Below, in pieces: positions 8,831 to 17,711 of a DNA stretch of 56,368 bases; the first letter of the stretch is position 1, and each line of letters opens with the position of its first letter. This DNA is from Bacteroidales bacterium (GTDB lineage: Bacteria > Bacteroidota > Bacteroidia > Bacteroidales > UBA932), in the NCBI GenBank assembly GCA_024401745.1, contig JAKSKK010000013.1:1-56368 (forward strand), given 5' to 3'. The position numbers and the translations under genes are program-made. Below the pieces are notes generated by a model, which did not search any database, was not told where the DNA came from, and saw only the letters and a program-made list of their open reading frames with translations.

Positions 8831-10392
8831 TATTTCCTGTGTTTTTTAAGTGTTTGCATGCATTCCCTTCTGGGAACTATTACTGAGACACCATTATACT
8901 CTATTTCACTACGGATTATTTCAGTTATTTTTTCCATGTTGGCCGGAATGGGCACCACGACGTGCAGATGCTCGGGGTCCACGCCCAGTCCGAGGCATAT
9001 CGCTTCGAACTTGCTGGTGCCCGCACTGTCCTGCCCGCCGGTCATGGCTGTGGTGAGATTGTCGGAGATCACCACCGTGATGTTCGAATGGTCGTTGACC
9101 GCGTCAAGCAGGCCGGTCATGCCTGAATGGGTGAAGGTGCTGTCGCCTATGATGGCGATTGCAGGGAACACGCCCGCGTCGGCCGCACCTTTGGCCATCG
9201 TGATGGAGGCACCCATATCGACGCATGAAGCGAGTGCGTTGAACGGAGGAAGGGCACCGAGTGTGTAGCAGCCGATATCGCCGAATATCCTTGCTCCAGG
9301 ATACTCCGCAGCTACCTTGTTAAGTGCGGTGTACACATCCCTGTGGCCGCATCCCGGGCAGAGCTGAGGTGGACGGTTTGCCAGCGTGCTTGCCTTCTCC
9401 CCTTCTGCCGAGGGCTTTCCCAATGCGGCGGCAACGTTGTCGGGGTCAAGTTCTCCTGTACGCGGAAGAGCACCTGTCAGGCGGCCTTCGACCTTGTAGT
9501 CGGCACCAAGTATGGCCTTGATGTCCTGCTCCACTACGGGCTGGCCGTCCTCAACCACGAGTATCTTCCTGCAACGCAGGCTGAGCGCCTTGATGGCAGC
9601 TGCGGGCAGAGGATAGTGGTTTATCTTCAGGATGGGCACGTCGACGCCGGCTTCCTTCACGTAGTTGTATCCTATGCCGCATGCAACCACGCCCAGAGCC
9701 GCGATCGCCCTGCTGGGGCTGGAGTACTCTATCGCGGCGAGCGACTCGGAATAGCTTCTGAGAGCATCCTGCTTGTCGATCAGGCCTGCATACTGCCTGC
9801 GGGCTATTGCGGGAAGAAGCACCCAGCCGCGGTCGGATGCGGGATTGAGGGCATTCTGGGGAGCAGCCTCATCGGCCACCTCCACGGCGGCGCGGGAATG
9901 CGCCAGACGGGTGACGGCCCTGAGAAGCACTGGAAGCTTGACCTCCTCCGACAGTGCGAAGGCCCTTGCCACCATGTCGTATGCCTCCTGCTGGCAGGAA
10001 GGCTCGAATATGGGCACGAGAGCGAACTTGCCGTAGAAGCGGCTGTCCTGCTCGTTCTGGCTCGAGTGCATCGACGGATCGTCGGCCGCGAGGACCACCA
10101 GTCCACCGTTCACACCGGTGATGGCGGAGTTCACGAAGGCATCGGCGCACACGTTCATGCCCACGTGCTTCATGCACACAAGCGCACGCTTGCCCGCATA
10201 CGACATGCCGAGAGCAGCCTCCATGGCCGTCTTCTCGTTGGTGCACCAACGGCTGCGCACCTCGGGCGCAAGCCTCTGAATATATTCTGTAATCTCGGTT
10301 GAAGGGGTGCCAGGATAGGCATATACCCCGCTCAGGCCTGCATGGATTGCTCCAAGCGCAACGGCCTCATCGCCCAACAATAATTTCTTCAT
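8830..10392 (-). CDS. iorA: Indolepyruvate ferredoxin oxidoreductase, alpha subunit
   Basis: Thiamine-diphosphate subunit of 520 residues. The N-terminal pyrimidine-binding half includes YAYPGTPSTEI and CMKHVGMNVCADAF. The C-terminal half carries CPGCGH (about residue 345) and the ThDP/Mg motif GDSTFTHSG (about 416) with the downstream NLTTAMTGG. The archaeal enzyme has an extra C-terminal 8Fe ferredoxin domain; here the chain stops after VPRRECMQTLKKHRK with no Cys cluster, so ferredoxin must be reduced by another route. The ATG at 10392 is preferred over an in-frame TTG at 10401 because the TTG lies in the -7 promoter box. It heads the six-gene operon. Confidence 0.95.
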   Translation of the reverse strand: MKKLLLGDEAVALGAIHAGLSGVYAYPGTPSTEITEYIQRLAPEVRSRWCTNEKTAMEAALGMSYAGKRALVCMKHVGMNVCADAFVNSAITGVNGGLVVLAADDPSMHSSQNEQDSRFYGKFALVPIFEPSCQQEAYDMVARAFALSEEVKLPVLLRAVTRLAHSRAAVEVADEAAPQNALNPASDRGWVLLPAIARRQYAGLIDKQDALRSYSESLAAIEYSSPSRAIAALGVVACGIGYNYVKEAGVDVPILKINHYPLPAAAIKALSLRCRKILVVEDGQPVVEQDIKAILGADYKVEGRLTGALPRTGELDPDNVAAALGKPSAEGEKASTLANRPPQLCPGCGHRDVYTALNKVAAEYPGARIFGDIGCYTLGALPPFNALASCVDMGASITMAKGAADAGVFPAIAIIGDSTFTHSGMTGLLDAVNDHSNITVVISDNLTTAMTGGQDSAGTSKFEAICLGLGVDPEHLHVVVPIPANMEKITEIIRSEIEYNGVSVIVPRRECMQTLKKHRK

Positions 10393-10398
10393 ACCATT

Positions 10399-10430
10399 CA
10401 AAGTTATGAAATGGCATGCAAAAATGCAAA
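10399..10430 (-). promoter_or_regulatory. Promoter of the ior operon
   Basis: Reading on the minus strand, TTTG (complement at 10427-10430) is followed by 20 bases and then TAACTTTG (10399-10406), a full match to the Bacteroidota TTTG-N19-21-TAnnTTTG promoter. Only six bases separate the box from the iorA ATG, so the transcript should be leaderless or nearly so. Confidence 0.7.
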
Positions 10431-10431
10431 A

Positions 10432-11103
10432 CTATCGCCTGCTATTTGCAATGCCTATGTAATAGAAGAGAGTCGCCAATGAGCCTATTGCCGCAATCAC
10501 GTAGGTGTATGCAGCCCACTTCAGGGCGTCCTTTGCCATAGGTGTCGTCTCGAAGTTGGTGATGCCCGTGGTGTCGAGCCACTCGACTGCGCGCTGGCTG
10601 GCGTTTATCTCAACAGGGAGGGTGATCAGGCTGAAGAACACCGTTGCGGCGAAGAGTATGATGCCCGCCCAGAGTATTCCGGGGAAGATATTCAGTAGAA
10701 GCACTCCTGCAAGAAGCACCCACTGCACCGTGTTGTTGGCGAACGAGACAACGGGCACAAGAGCCGAGCGCAGCCTCAGAGGGCCGTATCCGCATGCGTC
10801 CTGGATGGCATGGCCCGTCTCATGGGCGGCCACTGCGCAGGCAGCTATCGATGCTGAGCCATAGACGCCCTCGCTGAGGTTGACGGTCTTGTCATTGGGG
10901 TTGTAGTGGTCAGTGAGGCGGCCGGCTACGGACTGTACCGTGACGTCGCGTATTCCATTGTCAGCCAACATCTTGCGGGCCACGTCAGCGCCAGTCATCC
11001 TGTTGAATGACGCAACTTTCGAATACTTGTTGAACTTGCTGTTGAGTACAGCCTGGATGATCCACGAGAGGACCATCACCATAAGAACTATAATGTAAAT
11101 CAT
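10432..11103 (-). CDS. Membrane-bound neutral zinc metallopeptidase, YugP type
   Basis: Protein of 223 residues with an N-terminal membrane segment (about 2-18), the zinc motif HETGH at 94-98 (AAHETGHAIQ), and three further hydrophobic segments around 122-160 and 200-216. This matches the Zn_peptidase_2/YugP family of integral-membrane peptidases of unknown substrate. It starts three bases after the stop of the S4-protein gene and is the last gene of that operon, with the ior promoter starting just beyond its 3' end. A quality-control role is a guess by analogy with HtpX. Confidence 0.88.
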   Translation of the reverse strand: MIYIIVLMVMVLSWIIQAVLNSKFNKYSKVASFNRMTGADVARKMLADNGIRDVTVQSVAGRLTDHYNPNDKTVNLSEGVYGSASIAACAVAAHETGHAIQDACGYGPLRLRSALVPVVSFANNTVQWVLLAGVLLLNIFPGILWAGIILFAATVFFSLITLPVEINASQRAVEWLDTTGITNFETTPMAKDALKWAAYTYVIAAIGSLATLFYYIGIANSRR

Positions 11104-11106
11104 ATT

Positions 11107-11493
11107 CTAGAAATCCATTGAATCCATGAGTGTATCCAGTTCACGGCGCTCCTTCTTTGTGGGGCGGCCGGTGCCACGGTCCCTCTTGAGGACTATGGTC
11201 TCCTTGGGAGCGTGGAACTTGGCCAGCTCGCTCTCGGGAGTGAGGTTAAGCGCGTACTGCTCAACGAGAGCTGCGCCGACGCGGTTCTCGAGAAGCTGCA
11301 GCACCTTGTAGGTGAATGCCGCGGGGCCCTTGTGCACCTCTATCACGTCCCCTATCTTGAGGGCCTTGCTGGGTTTTGCGGGAACGCCGCCAACGCGCAC
11401 CTTGTTGCCGCTGCAGGCATCGGTAGCCTCGCTGCGTGTCTTGTAAACGCGTATGGCCCAGAGGTATTTGTCTATTCTTACGCTGTCTGCCAT
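11107..11493 (-). CDS. S4-domain RNA-binding protein (Hsp15/HslR-like)
   Basis: Protein of 128 residues starting MADSVRIDKYLWAIRVYKTR, the typical beginning of an Hsp15-type S4 domain (about residues 1-65), followed by a basic C-terminal tail (RDRGTGRPTKKERREL). E. coli Hsp15 binds stalled 50S subunits carrying peptidyl-tRNA; the same job is likely here. The ATG at 11493 is chosen because upstream in-frame sequence is an Arg/Pro/Ser-rich shadow of the previous gene. It lies four bases after the isomerase gene. Confidence 0.88.
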   Translation of the reverse strand: MADSVRIDKYLWAIRVYKTRSEATDACSGNKVRVGGVPAKPSKALKIGDVIEVHKGPAAFTYKVLQLLENRVGAALVEQYALNLTPESELAKFHAPKETIVLKRDRGTGRPTKKERRELDTLMDSMDF

Positions 11494-11497
11494 GATG

Positions 11498-12502
11498 TTA
11501 CGATTCGTCTTCGTCGTCGAGGCTCTCCTCGGCGGCAGGGTTGATGTATGGATCGGCCGCCTGCACAGGCGGGATGGTGGTCTCGAGAATGACCGTGCCT
11601 CTCGAAGCGGGCACAAGGCGGAACACCGTGCACTCGCAGGGCACGAGCATGGTCTGACCGGCCTCGAAGGGGAACATCGCCGTCTGGCCAAGCACATCCA
11701 GCTGCACCGATGCAGAACCCGAAATGCAGCTCAGGAGCACGAAGGAGTCGAGCCTCTCCGACGAAATTTCCAGCGCGGAGGCAAGCTCGAGCCTGTTCAC
11801 CTCGAACTGGGGTATGCTCAGCAGCCTGATTCCTTCAGCCGAGCTGTCGCAGCCGTATGGCCTGTAGTCGATGAAGTCCAGGGCATCCACGATGGTCAGG
11901 GTCTCGTCGAACTCATCCGCGCCCAGGGGCTGCCCCCAAGAGCAGAGGCAGAAGTCCATTGCAGAGGACTCCCCTATCTCGATGATGTCGATGTCACCTT
12001 CAGCGGCATGGGGTGTTCCGGGAGGAATCCTGAAATACTGCCCGGCGTGCGGGGCTATGATGTTCAGGAGCTTCTCGACGCTGCCGTCGGCACAGGACTC
12101 GTAGAGTTCGGTACCGTTGGTGCCGCGGCGGAATCCGAGCATCACCTTGGAATCCTTGCCGGCACGGAGCACGTACCAGAGCTTCTCCTTGCCAAGGGCG
12201 TCAAAGCGCTGCTCGGCCGTCTCGTCGTCGGGATGGACGCGGAGGGGCATCCTGCCCTTGACGGCGTACTGCCTGATGCATACGGGGAACTGGCGCCCGT
12301 ACATTCCATATACTGTGTCCCCGACTACCCTGTCGAGGTATGTGTCCATGATCTCGCTGATGGAATTGCCTGCAAGCCAGCCCTCACGCACGAGCGAATC
12401 GCGGTAGCCGAGGTCTGCCAGGCAGAAAGTCTCAGTACCCCAGGCATATTCGTCCTGAAGGGTGCAGAACTTGAAAGGATACAGTTTCTTCTCTTCTTCC
12501 AT
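11498..12502 (-). CDS. Class I mannose-6-phosphate isomerase-like protein
   Basis: Cupin-type protein of 334 residues resembling type I phosphomannose isomerases, which interconvert mannose-6-P and fructose-6-P with a zinc ion. Recognisable elements are PLRVHPDDETAEQRF, KEKLWYVLRA and FRIPPGTPHA followed by IIEIGESSAMDF; these supply the His/Glu metal ligands expected for the cupin core. The start is the ATG at 12502 (MEEEKKLYPFKF), preceded by an AGGAG-like purine run, which is rare in this window. It leads an operon with the S4 protein and YugP peptidase. Substrate assignment is by family only. Confidence 0.82.
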   Translation of the reverse strand: MEEEKKLYPFKFCTLQDEYAWGTETFCLADLGYRDSLVREGWLAGNSISEIMDTYLDRVVGDTVYGMYGRQFPVCIRQYAVKGRMPLRVHPDDETAEQRFDALGKEKLWYVLRAGKDSKVMLGFRRGTNGTELYESCADGSVEKLLNIIAPHAGQYFRIPPGTPHAAEGDIDIIEIGESSAMDFCLCSWGQPLGADEFDETLTIVDALDFIDYRPYGCDSSAEGIRLLSIPQFEVNRLELASALEISSERLDSFVLLSCISGSASVQLDVLGQTAMFPFEAGQTMLVPCECTVFRLVPASRGTVILETTIPPVQAADPYINPAAEESLDDEDES

Positions 12503-12519
12503 ATTTCTCCTATTTAATA

Positions 12520-12547
12520 CAAAAATAGCAAAATATCCGTATCTTCG
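12520..12547. promoter_or_regulatory. Divergent promoters between the isomerase and DJ-1 genes
   Basis: On the minus strand TATTTTTG (12520-12527) is a perfect -7 box for the isomerase operon. On the plus strand TATCTTCG (12540-12547) is one base off consensus and lies five bases before the DJ-1-family ATG at 12553. The two -7 boxes are 13 bases apart, so polymerases at the two promoters would compete. Confidence 0.55.
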
Positions 12548-12552
12548 CCAAC

Positions 12553-13125
12553 ATGAAAGGTGTAAATATATTTCTCGCAGACGGCTTCGAGGATACCGAG
12601 GCCCTTGCAACCAACGACGTCCTGCGCCGCGCAGGCATACGCACAAACCTCATTGCGATATCCGACGACCCGTTCGTAGTCAGTTCTCGCGGAATCACCA
12701 TAGGTGTGGAGGAGTTCCTCTCCGACGCCGACCTTTCGGCAGAAGGCACCACCCTGCATGACGTCATGGTCTTCCCCGGCGGACAGCCCGGCACCAGCAA
12801 TTTGGCTGCCTGCAAGCCTCTGATCAAGGCCATGAAAGCCCACTATGCGGCTGGCGGAACCGTGGCGGCAATCTGTGCAGCTCCGGGGTTCGTGCTCGGC
12901 CAGCTCGACTGCTGGGACGGGAAAGTGTTCACCTGCTTCGACGGATGCGAGGAGCTTCCTGCATCGAAGGGCGGCATGTTCGTGCCCAAGCCCGCAATCA
13001 CCGACGGCCAGGTCATAACCGGACGCAGTGCAGGACACTCAATCGCCTTTGGCCTCGAGATAGTCAAGAGGGTCAAAGGCGATGAAGCTGCAGCCAAAGT
13101 GGCCTATAGTATGTTCCTCGGCTAG
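12553..13125 (+). CDS. DJ-1/PfpI family protein
   Basis: Protein of 190 residues in the DJ-1 subfamily. It has the conserved N-terminal acid (GFEDTE, Glu13), the FPGGQPG loop and the nucleophile elbow AAICAAPG with Cys108, equivalent to human DJ-1 Cys106. Such proteins act as glyoxalase/deglycase-like or redox-responsive enzymes in the cytosol; the bacterial substrate is not certain. The TAG stop overlaps the lon stop on the other strand by three bases within CTAG, and there is no terminator between them. Confidence 0.9.
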   Translation: MKGVNIFLADGFEDTEALATNDVLRRAGIRTNLIAISDDPFVVSSRGITIGVEEFLSDADLSAEGTTLHDVMVFPGGQPGTSNLAACKPLIKAMKAHYAAGGTVAAICAAPGFVLGQLDCWDGKVFTCFDGCEELPASKGGMFVPKPAITDGQVITGRSAGHSIAFGLEIVKRVKGDEAAAKVAYSMFLG

Positions 13126-15521
13126 AAGATGTAGCTGACGACGTCGGCAATCGTGTTCACATAGTGGAACTCCAGGCCCTCTACGTAGATGGGCTTGATG
13201 TCCTCTATGTCCTTGCGGTTGTCTTCGGAGATGACGATGGAGGTCACGCCGGCACGCTTGGCGGCAAGAATCTTCTCCTTGATGCCTCCGACGGGCAGCA
13301 CTCTGCCGCGAAGGGTCATCTCGCCGGTCATGGCGATACCTTTCTTTATGGCCTGCCCGCGAAGGGCTGAGACCATTGAGCTCACCATTGTGATACCTGC
13401 AGAGGGGCCATCCTTGGGAGTGGCTCCCTCGGGCACGTGGACGTGTATATCCTTCTCAGAGAAGGTCTTGCTGTCGATGTTGGCCATCTCGGGATGAGCC
13501 TTGATGTACTGGTATGCGATGGTAGCGGACTCCTTCATCACGTCACCGAGATTACCTGTCATTGTCATCACACCCTTGCCACCGCTGACTGAGCTCTCGA
13601 CGAACAGGATCTCGCCGCCCATCTGGGTCCATGCCAGACCGGTGACCACGCCGGGAGCCTCGTTGCCCTTCTGAAGGTCATGGAAGTTGGTGGGCAGACC
13701 AAGATATTCCTTGAGGTGCTCCTTCTTGATGGTTGCAGGGTATTCCTCCTCCATCGCGATCTTCTTCGCGGTCACGCGGGCGATCTTGGCTATCTGCTTC
13801 TCAAGGCCGCGGACGCCGCTCTCGTGGGTGTACTCGTCGATTATGTGAGTGATGGCCTCCTTGCTGATCCTGAGCTTGCTCTTCGCAATTCCGTGCTCCT
13901 CCAACTGCTTGGGTACCAGGTACTTCTTTGCAATCTCCTGCTTCTCCTCTGCCAGATATCCGGTCACGTTGATGACCTCCATTCGGTCGAGGAGCGCGGG
14001 CTGCACGCTGCTGATTCCGTTGGCTGTAGTGATGAAGAGTACGTTGCTGAGGTCGTAGTCGATGTCGAGGTAGTTGTCATGGAAGGTGCCGTTCTGCTCG
14101 GGGTCGAGCGCCTCCAGCAATGCTGAAGAGGGGTCGCCCTTGAAGTCCGATGACAGTTTGTCAATCTCGTCGAGCACGATGACGGGGTTGGAAGTGCCCG
14201 CCTTGGCGATTCCATTCAGGATTCGGCCGGGGAGCGCTCCTACGTATGTCTTGCGGTGGCCGCGGATCTCGGCCTCGTCATGCATGCCACCGAGGGCGAT
14301 GCGCACGTACTTGCGTCCGAGGGCCCTTGCCACGCTCTTGCCGAGCGAGGTCTTGCCTACTCCCGGAGGGCCGTAGAGACAGAGGATCGGGGACTTCATG
14401 TTTCCCTTGAGCTTGAGCACCGCCAGATATTCGATGATGCGGTCCTTCACGGTCTCGAGGCCGAAGTGGTCCTTGTCAAGAACCTCCTGGGCATGCTTGA
14501 GGTCGAGGTTGTCTTCCGACATCTCATTCCAGGGAAGGTCTAGCATGAACTCGAGGTAGTTGTACTGCACGCTGTAGTCGGGAGAGTTGGGATTGTACTT
14601 CTCAAGGCGGCCAAGCTCCTTCTCGAAGGTCTTTGCAACCGACTCGGGCCAGTTCTTCTGGGCTGCGCGCTCACGGAAACGGTCGAACTCGCCATCGCCG
14701 TCCATGCCAAGCTCCTCCTGGATGGTACGGAGCTGGTTGTTCAGGTAATACTCTCGCTGCTGCTGGTCGATCTCACTCTTGACCTTGGCGTTGATCTCCT
14801 GCTTGATGTTCATCAGCTGCACCTGAACCTCAAGGAGTTGCAGGAGCTTGAGAGCACGTATCTTGAGGTCGTCGTACTCCAGAAGGCCAACCTTGCCGTC
14901 GAAGTTCTCCACCTCCACGGTAGTGGCGATGAAGTTCACGAGGAAGGTGAAGTTGTCTATGGCCTTGAGGGCGCCTATGGTCTCGCGTGTGCCCATGTTG
15001 GAGCCCTTGATGATCTGGATTGCACGGTCCTTGAGCGACTCGCTGAGAGCCTTGACGTCGGCACTGCGCTCTCCGTGAAGAACCTCGGGGAGATAATGTA
15101 CCCGCGCGGTTATATAAGGTTCGAATCCCAGCACCGCCTCAAGCTCCAGACGCTTGTAGGCCTGGAGTATGGCAGTGATGGTGCCGTCGGGCATCTCAAG
15201 CGTCTTGAGGATGCGGCAGACGGTTCCGTAGCGGAAGAGGTCCTCCTCCTGAGGCTCCTCCACCATTACGTCATTCTGAGGTATTGCACCTATATAGAAC
15301 TCCTCCTTCTCAGCGTCGCGGATGAGCTTTATGGATTTCTCCCTGCCGATCGTGATGGGGAACACGGCACCGGGGAACAGCACTGCGTTCCTCAGGGCAA
15401 GTATCGGCAGCACTGCAGGGAGCTCAGACTCGTCGATCTTCTGTATCCCCTCGCCCTGCATTACAGGAATGATGCTCACCTCCGCTCCGGAGGGTAATGT
15501 AAATTCCTTGTCCAACTTCAT
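13122..15521 (-). CDS. lon: ATP-dependent Lon protease
   Basis: Cytosolic AAA+ serine protease that degrades misfolded and regulatory proteins. It is 799 residues from the ATG at 15521; an in-frame TTG four codons earlier is less likely. Domains in order: LON substrate domain (about 35-240), coiled region, AAA+ with Walker [10 protein letters not shown] (about 385-393) and Walker [10 protein letters not shown], then the protease domain with catalytic serine in PKDGPSAG (about 705) and lysine in GGIKEK (about 748). Their 43-residue spacing agrees with the E. coli Ser679/Lys722 pair. The gene is divergent from the HU gene. Confidence 0.98.
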   Translation of the reverse strand: MKLDKEFTLPSGAEVSIIPVMQGEGIQKIDESELPAVLPILALRNAVLFPGAVFPITIGREKSIKLIRDAEKEEFYIGAIPQNDVMVEEPQEEDLFRYGTVCRILKTLEMPDGTITAILQAYKRLELEAVLGFEPYITARVHYLPEVLHGERSADVKALSESLKDRAIQIIKGSNMGTRETIGALKAIDNFTFLVNFIATTVEVENFDGKVGLLEYDDLKIRALKLLQLLEVQVQLMNIKQEINAKVKSEIDQQQREYYLNNQLRTIQEELGMDGDGEFDRFRERAAQKNWPESVAKTFEKELGRLEKYNPNSPDYSVQYNYLEFMLDLPWNEMSEDNLDLKHAQEVLDKDHFGLETVKDRIIEYLAVLKLKGNMKSPILCLYGPPGVGKTSLGKSVARALGRKYVRIALGGMHDEAEIRGHRKTYVGALPGRILNGIAKAGTSNPVIVLDEIDKLSSDFKGDPSSALLEALDPEQNGTFHDNYLDIDYDLSNVLFITTANGISSVQPALLDRMEVINVTGYLAEEKQEIAKKYLVPKQLEEHGIAKSKLRISKEAITHIIDEYTHESGVRGLEKQIAKIARVTAKKIAMEEEYPATIKKEHLKEYLGLPTNFHDLQKGNEAPGVVTGLAWTQMGGEILFVESSVSGGKGVMTMTGNLGDVMKESATIAYQYIKAHPEMANIDSKTFSEKDIHVHVPEGATPKDGPSAGITMVSSMVSALRGQAIKKGIAMTGEMTLRGRVLPVGGIKEKILAAKRAGVTSIVISEDNRKDIEDIKPIYVEGLEFHYVNTIADVVSYIF

Positions 15522-15566
15522 ATCTTTTGCCAAAATGTCAGTAAATCTTCTTAAAATTTCACGATG

Positions 15567-15598
15567 CGAATATAGTCAATCTCCGTGCCACTGCCAAA
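15567..15598 (-). promoter_or_regulatory. Promoter of lon
   Basis: On the minus strand TTTG (15595-15598) and TATATTCG (15567-15574) are separated by 20 bases. The box differs from TAnnTTTG at one position. The predicted leader before the ATG at 15521 is about 40 bases. Confidence 0.55.
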
Positions 15599-15612
15599 AT
15601 GTTGGATACGCT

Positions 15613-15642
15613 TTTGATTTTTCAAAATATTTCCTATTTTTG
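15613..15642 (+). promoter_or_regulatory. Promoter of the HU gene
   Basis: TTTG (15613-15616), an 18-base spacer and TATTTTTG (15635-15642) match the Bacteroidota promoter. Transcription should start near 15646, giving a leader of about 30 bases before the HU ATG. Confidence 0.65.
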
Positions 15643-15677
15643 CACTCCGAAATTATTGAATACTAAATATAAAGACC

Positions 15678-15947
15678 ATGACAAAAGCAGACATCGTTAA
15701 TGAGGTTGCAAAAGCAACAGGTGTAGAGAAGGTTACAGCACAGGCTGTTATTGAGGCAACAATGGATAGCATCAAGCAGTCTCTCATCAAGGGAAACCCT
15801 GTTTATCTTCGTGGATTCGGCAGCTTCATCATCAAGCATAGAGCACAGAAGGCAGCTCGCAACATCACCAAGAAGACTACCATCACAATCCCTGCACATG
15901 ACATTCCCGCTTTCAAGCCCGCAAAGTCATTCATCATCGAGAAGTAA
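15678..15947 (+). CDS. HU family DNA-binding protein
   Basis: Nucleoid protein of 89 residues that bends DNA as a dimer. The start MTKADIVNEVAKATGVEK, the central GFGSFI segment and the basic arm around RNITKKTTITIPAHDIPAFKPAKSF are standard for HU; PAFKP holds the intercalating proline. It has its own promoter and is followed after 27 bases by a tiny basic gene, with a terminator after that. Confidence 0.97.
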   Translation: MTKADIVNEVAKATGVEKVTAQAVIEATMDSIKQSLIKGNPVYLRGFGSFIIKHRAQKAARNITKKTTITIPAHDIPAFKPAKSFIIEK

Positions 15948-15974
15948 TTTGAACTAATTCAAAATCAATATATT

Positions 15975-16064
15975 ATGCCTAACGGAAAAAAGCATAAGAG
16001 ACATAAGATGGCTACGCACAAGCGTAAGAAGCGTCTTCGTCTCAACAGACACAAGAAGAAATAG
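15975..16064 (+). CDS. 29-residue highly basic protein, AURKAIP1/COX24-like
   Basis: ATG to TAG encodes 29 residues beginning MPNGKKHKRHKM and ending NRHKKK; about 60 percent are Lys, Arg or His. Bacteroidota carry short proteins of this pattern that are annotated as AURKAIP1/COX24-domain proteins; the mitochondrial relative mS38 is a small-subunit ribosomal protein. A ribosome-associated role is therefore plausible but not shown. It sits between HU and the RNase G gene, shares the HU transcript (27-base gap), and is followed immediately by an intrinsic terminator, which supports it being a real gene. Confidence 0.75.
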   Translation: MPNGKKHKRHKMATHKRKKRLRLNRHKKK

Positions 16065-16072
16065 TCGCATAA

Positions 16073-16106
16073 GGTCTGACGGGGGATCCGCCGGGCCTTT
16101 TGTTTT
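16073..16106 (+). terminator. Intrinsic terminator after HU and the 29-residue gene
   Basis: Arms GGTCTGACGG (16073-16082) and CCGCCGGGCC (16088-16097) pair at nine of ten positions (two G-T wobbles, one A/C mismatch) around a five-base loop, followed by TTTTGTTTT. Confidence 0.7.
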
Positions 16107-16134
16107 ACACATTACTGTCTAACAATAAATCCTG

Positions 16135-17697
16135 ATGGAAAGCGAAGTCAAAGAGAAAGATCTTGTGGTCGACGTATCCGCGAATGAGGTCCGTCTGGCG
16201 CTGATGGAAAACCACCGCCTGATCGAGCTCAACCGTGAATCGACCCAGGGTCACAGCTTTTCGGTGGGGGATGTGTATCTTGGCCGTGTCAAGAAACTTC
16301 TCCCCGCACTGAACGCGGCCTTCGTGGACATCGGCGATTCCAAGGAAGCATTTGTTCATTATCTCGACCTCGGACTTCATTTCGACGCATTCGACAAGTT
16401 CGTCAAGGAGACCAACCCGAACAGGAATTCGAAGGAGCTCTTCTCCGGCATCAAGTTCGGGCCCATCCTCGCTAAGGAAGGACGCATCGAAGACAACCTG
16501 AAGGTCGGTCAGATGATCATGGTGCAGATAACCAAGGAACCCATCTCCACGAAAGGATCCAGACTGTCCGCAGAGATTTCATTGGCAGGACGCAACATCG
16601 TACTCTTACCTTTCTCAGACAAGGTAAGCGTTTCCCAGAAGATCACTTCAAAGGAAGAGAAGAGAAGGCTTGAGGCACTCATGAAGAGCATCCTTCCCGT
16701 AAACTACGGTGCCATCATACGCACCGCGGCCGAAGGCAAGAATGCGGCAGTCCTCGTTTCAGAGGTACGCTCACTCATCAGCAAGTGGGAGAGTTCATGG
16801 AAGACCCTGGCCCGCAGCAAAGGAGTTCAGCTTCTCTTCACGGAGTGCTCTAAAACCACAGCAATGCTGCGCGACCTCCTGAACGACAGCTTCTCGAACG
16901 TTTACGTGAACGACGAGGACGTCTATGAGGAAACGCGCGCATACATCTCTGAGATTTCTCCGGAGCAGGAGAAGATAGTCAAGCTCTATGACGGCAAGGA
17001 ACCCATATTCGACCATTTTGAGGTCACCCGTCAGATAAAGAGCAGCTTCGGCAAGATTGTGCCGATGAAGCAGGGTGCATACCTTGTAATCGAGTCAACC
17101 GAAGCGCTCAACGTGATTGACGTCAACAGCGGCATACGCGCCAAGACCAACGACCAGGAGGAGAACAGCTTCGAGGTCAACAAGATCGCGGCGGAAGAGA
17201 TTGCCCGCCAGCTCAGGCTCAGGGATATGGGCGGTATAGTGATTGTCGACTTCATCGACATGGACACCCAGGCCCACAGGAACGACCTGCATAAGTACAT
17301 GCAGGACCTGATGGCTACGGACCGTGCAAAGCACAACGTACTGCCCCTTACAAAGTTCGGTCTGATGCAGATCACACGCCAGAGAATCCGTCCCGTGACG
17401 GAGATAGACACAAGAGAGCAGTGCCCTCTTTGTCATGGTACCGGCAAGATTGCACCTACGGCCGTGATAGATGAAGAAATAGAACGCAAGATCGCCTACT
17501 GGTCGGGAGAAAAAGGTATGAAAGCCCTCACCGTGAAAGTCAGTCCGATTCTTGGCGCCTACCTCACGCGCGGGCTCAACTCCTTCCTGCGCAAATGGAA
17601 ACGGAAGTACAGATGCAAGATTACGATGCTGGAAGACAGCTCGTACAGCATCCTGCAGAATGAGATCTTCGATGAAAAAGGAAAGGCGCTCGAATAG
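16135..17697 (+). CDS. rng: Ribonuclease E/G family endoribonuclease
   Basis: Single-strand endoribonuclease of 520 residues, RNase G size, used in 16S rRNA processing and mRNA decay. An S1 domain starts near residue 36 (SVGDVYLGRVKK through FVHYLDLG) with the Bacteroidota-type insertion. The catalytic aspartates fall in VIDVNSG and VIVDFIDMD, and the zinc-link is CPLCHGTG. There is no long C-terminal degradosome scaffold. The ATG at 16135 is the first after the terminator. The gene's own terminator overlaps its stop codon. Confidence 0.95.
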   Translation: MESEVKEKDLVVDVSANEVRLALMENHRLIELNRESTQGHSFSVGDVYLGRVKKLLPALNAAFVDIGDSKEAFVHYLDLGLHFDAFDKFVKETNPNRNSKELFSGIKFGPILAKEGRIEDNLKVGQMIMVQITKEPISTKGSRLSAEISLAGRNIVLLPFSDKVSVSQKITSKEEKRRLEALMKSILPVNYGAIIRTAAEGKNAAVLVSEVRSLISKWESSWKTLARSKGVQLLFTECSKTTAMLRDLLNDSFSNVYVNDEDVYEETRAYISEISPEQEKIVKLYDGKEPIFDHFEVTRQIKSSFGKIVPMKQGAYLVIESTEALNVIDVNSGIRAKTNDQEENSFEVNKIAAEEIARQLRLRDMGGIVIVDFIDMDTQAHRNDLHKYMQDLMATDRAKHNVLPLTKFGLMQITRQRIRPVTEIDTREQCPLCHGTGKIAPTAVIDEEIERKIAYWSGEKGMKALTVKVSPILGAYLTRGLNSFLRKWKRKYRCKITMLEDSSYSILQNEIFDEKGKALE

Positions 17698-17709
17698 AGC
17701 GCCTTTTTT
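17685..17709. terminator. Bidirectional terminator overlapping the rng stop codon
   Basis: Perfect 7-bp stem GGCGCTC (17685-17691) / GAGCGCC (17697-17703) with a GAATA loop, then TTTTTT on the plus strand; on the minus strand it is followed by TTTCCTTTTT. The TAG of rng (17695-17697) falls in the loop and first stem base. It serves rng and the convergent small gene. Confidence 0.85.
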
Positions 17710-17711
17710 AT

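Noticed and set aside
9343-10302. 319-codon plus-strand frame opposite iorA
   Set aside because: Composition is His/Arg/Ala-rich with no recognisable domain, and it is fully covered by iorA.
11494-11697. Longer start for the S4-domain protein
   Set aside because: The extra 68 residues are Arg/Pro/Ser-rich shadow of the isomerase gene.
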